A stretch of DNA of 21,371 nucleotides from Polyangiaceae bacterium (GTDB lineage Bacteria; Myxococcota; Polyangia; Polyangiales; Polyangiaceae), in contig JAICTU010000103.1 in assembly GCA_025936205.1 (NCBI GenBank), forward strand, positions 1 through 21,371, given 5' to 3'. Shown one piece after another: positions 19,777-21,371 of the stretch (the first letter of the stretch is position 1; each line of letters starts with the position of its first letter). The position numbers and the translations under genes were made by a program. The notes beneath the pieces were generated by a model, which saw nothing but the letters and a program-made list of their open reading frames with translations, did no database searches and was not told the DNA's origin.

Positions 19777-20832
19777 TCAGGCTCGGCGCGAGCGAGCGGC
19801 CCGGGCCAGCAGCTCCAGCACGGGCACCGTGTCATCCCAGGCGAGGCAGCCGTCGGTGATGCTCTGGCCGTGTGTGAGCTCCGCTCGCGGGCGCAGCGGC
19901 TGATTGCCAGCGACCAGGAAGCTCTCCAGCATCACGCCCATCACCCGCCCGGCGCCGCTCTGGATCTGCGCAGCGAGGTCGGCCGCTACGAGCGGCTGCC
20001 GGCGCGGATCTTTACTGCTGTTGCCGTGACTGCAGTCGACCATCAAGCCCTCCGAGAGCCCCGCCTCTTTCAGGACGGCGCCCGCGGCCTCCACGCTGGC
20101 CATGTCGTAGTTGGGCTTACCGCCACCGCCACGCAAGATCAGGTGCGTGTGCTCATTCCCGCGCGTCTCCACGATCGCGGCCAGCCCCTGCTTGGTCACG
20201 CTCAGAAACTGGTGCGGATAGCGACTCGCGCGGATGGCATCCACCGCCACGGAGATCGACCCGCCCGTGCCGTTCTTGAATCCGACCGGCATCGACAGCC
20301 CACTCGCCAGCTCCCGGTGGACCTGACTCTCGGAAGTACGCGCGCCGATCGCGCCCCAGCAGACCAGGTCAGCAAAGAACTGTGGCGAGATCGGGTCGAG
20401 GAATTCCAGCCCCGTCGGCACCCCGAGGCGCGTGACATCGAGCAGGAATTGACGCGCAATGCGCAATCCGCGATTGATGGCAAAGCTGCCGTCCAGATCC
20501 GGGTCGTTGATCAGGCCCTTCCAACCGACGGTCGTGCGCGGCTTCTCGAAGTACGTGCGCATGACGATCAGCAGATCGTCGGCAAAGCGATCCGCGGCCG
20601 TGCGCAGACGCCCGGCGTACTCCAGCGCTGCCTTCGGGTCGTGGATAGAGCAGGGCCCAACCACGACCAGCAGCCGCGGGTCCTGCCCCTGGATGACGCT
20701 ACCGATCGCCTGCCGTTGGGCCCGCACGAACGCCGCTTCCGTCGCCGCGATCGGCAACTCCTCCAGCAGAATCACCGGCGGGATCAGCGGCCGCAGGCCT
20801 TTGATGCGAACGTCATCGGTACCGAAGTCCAT
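19777..20832 (-). CDS. aroG: 3-deoxy-7-phosphoheptulonate (DAHP) synthase, class I, Phe-type
   Basis: This enzyme condenses phosphoenolpyruvate and erythrose 4-phosphate to DAHP, the first step of the shikimate pathway. From ATG at 20832 (351 residues) it aligns almost without gaps with E. coli AroG (350). The metal ligands are Cys61 (GPCSIHDP), His269, Glu303 and Asp327. The substrate residues are Arg92, Lys97 ([11 protein letters not shown]), Arg165, Lys186 and Arg234. Residues that contact phenylalanine in E. coli AroG are largely kept (Asp6, Asp7, Gln151, Ser180, Phe209, Ser211, Val221), though residue 147 is Pro as in the Tyr-type AroF. Phe feedback inhibition is therefore likely but inferred. 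A GTG at 20847 would add five residues; the ATG matches the E. coli start. There are no other aromatic-pathway genes nearby. Confidence 0.95.
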   Translation of the reverse strand: MDFGTDDVRIKGLRPLIPPVILLEELPIAATEAAFVRAQRQAIGSVIQGQDPRLLVVVGPCSIHDPKAALEYAGRLRTAADRFADDLLIVMRTYFEKPRTTVGWKGLINDPDLDGSFAINRGLRIARQFLLDVTRLGVPTGLEFLDPISPQFFADLVCWGAIGARTSESQVHRELASGLSMPVGFKNGTGGSISVAVDAIRASRYPHQFLSVTKQGLAAIVETRGNEHTHLILRGGGGKPNYDMASVEAAGAVLKEAGLSEGLMVDCSHGNSSKDPRRQPLVAADLAAQIQSGAGRVMGVMLESFLVAGNQPLRPRAELTHGQSITDGCLAWDDTVPVLELLARAARSRRA

Positions 20833-20857
20833 GCGTGACGCTAGCACGGAAAGAGGT

Positions 20858-20882
20858 GGGCCGGGCCTCCCCTGCCCGGCCC
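20858..20882 (-). terminator. GC hairpin between the TRAP gene and the DAHP synthase gene
   Basis: GGGCCGGGC (20858-20866) and GCCCGGCCC (20874-20882) form a perfect 9-bp stem with a 7-nt loop. It starts 46 bp past the stop of the TRAP solute-binding gene, in the direction of that gene. A pyrimidine-rich CCUCUUUCC follows instead of a clean U-run, so termination is likely but the element is not canonical. Confidence 0.55.
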
Positions 20883-20927
20883 TGCTGGTCGCATCGGGAC
20901 ACAGCGCGGCCCTGGGCCGCCGTCAGC

Positions 20928-21371
<444 letters not shown>

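Overview
The window is GC-rich chromosomal DNA with strongly GC-biased third codon positions. It carries a degenerate kinase-like membrane protein, a MYXO-CTERM-like C-terminal tail, and housekeeping genes interleaved with lineage-specific secreted proteins. Together these suggest a myxobacterium or relative (Myxococcota, probably Polyangia/Sorangiineae). This placement is an inference from gene content; there is no rRNA or other decisive marker. No IS element, phage gene or CRISPR array is visible.

Left part (1-3755): tRNA-Gln(UUG) lies downstream of hemE (uroporphyrinogen decarboxylase), which is itself downstream of a ccmE-type haem chaperone. All three are on the minus strand and two concern haem. 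The CcmE carries Cys where the usual haem-binding His sits (CxxxY type). Diverging from ccmE is an unrecognised 489-residue protein.

Middle-left (3809-9270): a TraB/PrgY-Tiki family membrane protein and a divergent fold-type-I aminotransferase; a small coiled-coil probable lipoprotein behind a membrane-anchored pseudokinase (no N-lobe, no catalytic Asp); then a divergent rnhB (RNase HII) whose substrate-sensing GRG motif reads GMS.

Centre (9630-17967, all minus strand): the most interesting part is a tightly packed seven-gene set with two stop/start overlaps and several short gaps. In transcription order it encodes an HlyD-type inner-membrane adaptor with a 24-bp minisatellite in its N-terminus, a short TolC-like outer-membrane/periplasmic protein, a multi-pass processive family-2 glycosyltransferase (DxD, QxxRW), an exported jelly-roll-like protein, a NodB polysaccharide deacetylase lipoprotein, a putative outer-membrane beta-barrel protein, and a Cys-rich surface protein with a MYXO-CTERM-like tail. 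I read it as a synthase-dependent exopolysaccharide system that makes, partly deacetylates and exports a polymer. It would use an HlyD/TolC-like conduit rather than the usual TPR-porin. Its 910-bp upstream region is unusually AT-richer and holds three separate short direct-repeat arrays.

Right part (18878-21371): a short-chain dehydrogenase, a phenylalanine-type DAHP synthase (first step of the shikimate pathway), and the C-terminal end of a TRAP-transporter solute-binding protein (DctP/TakP type), cut by the window edge. A strong GC hairpin separates the last two.
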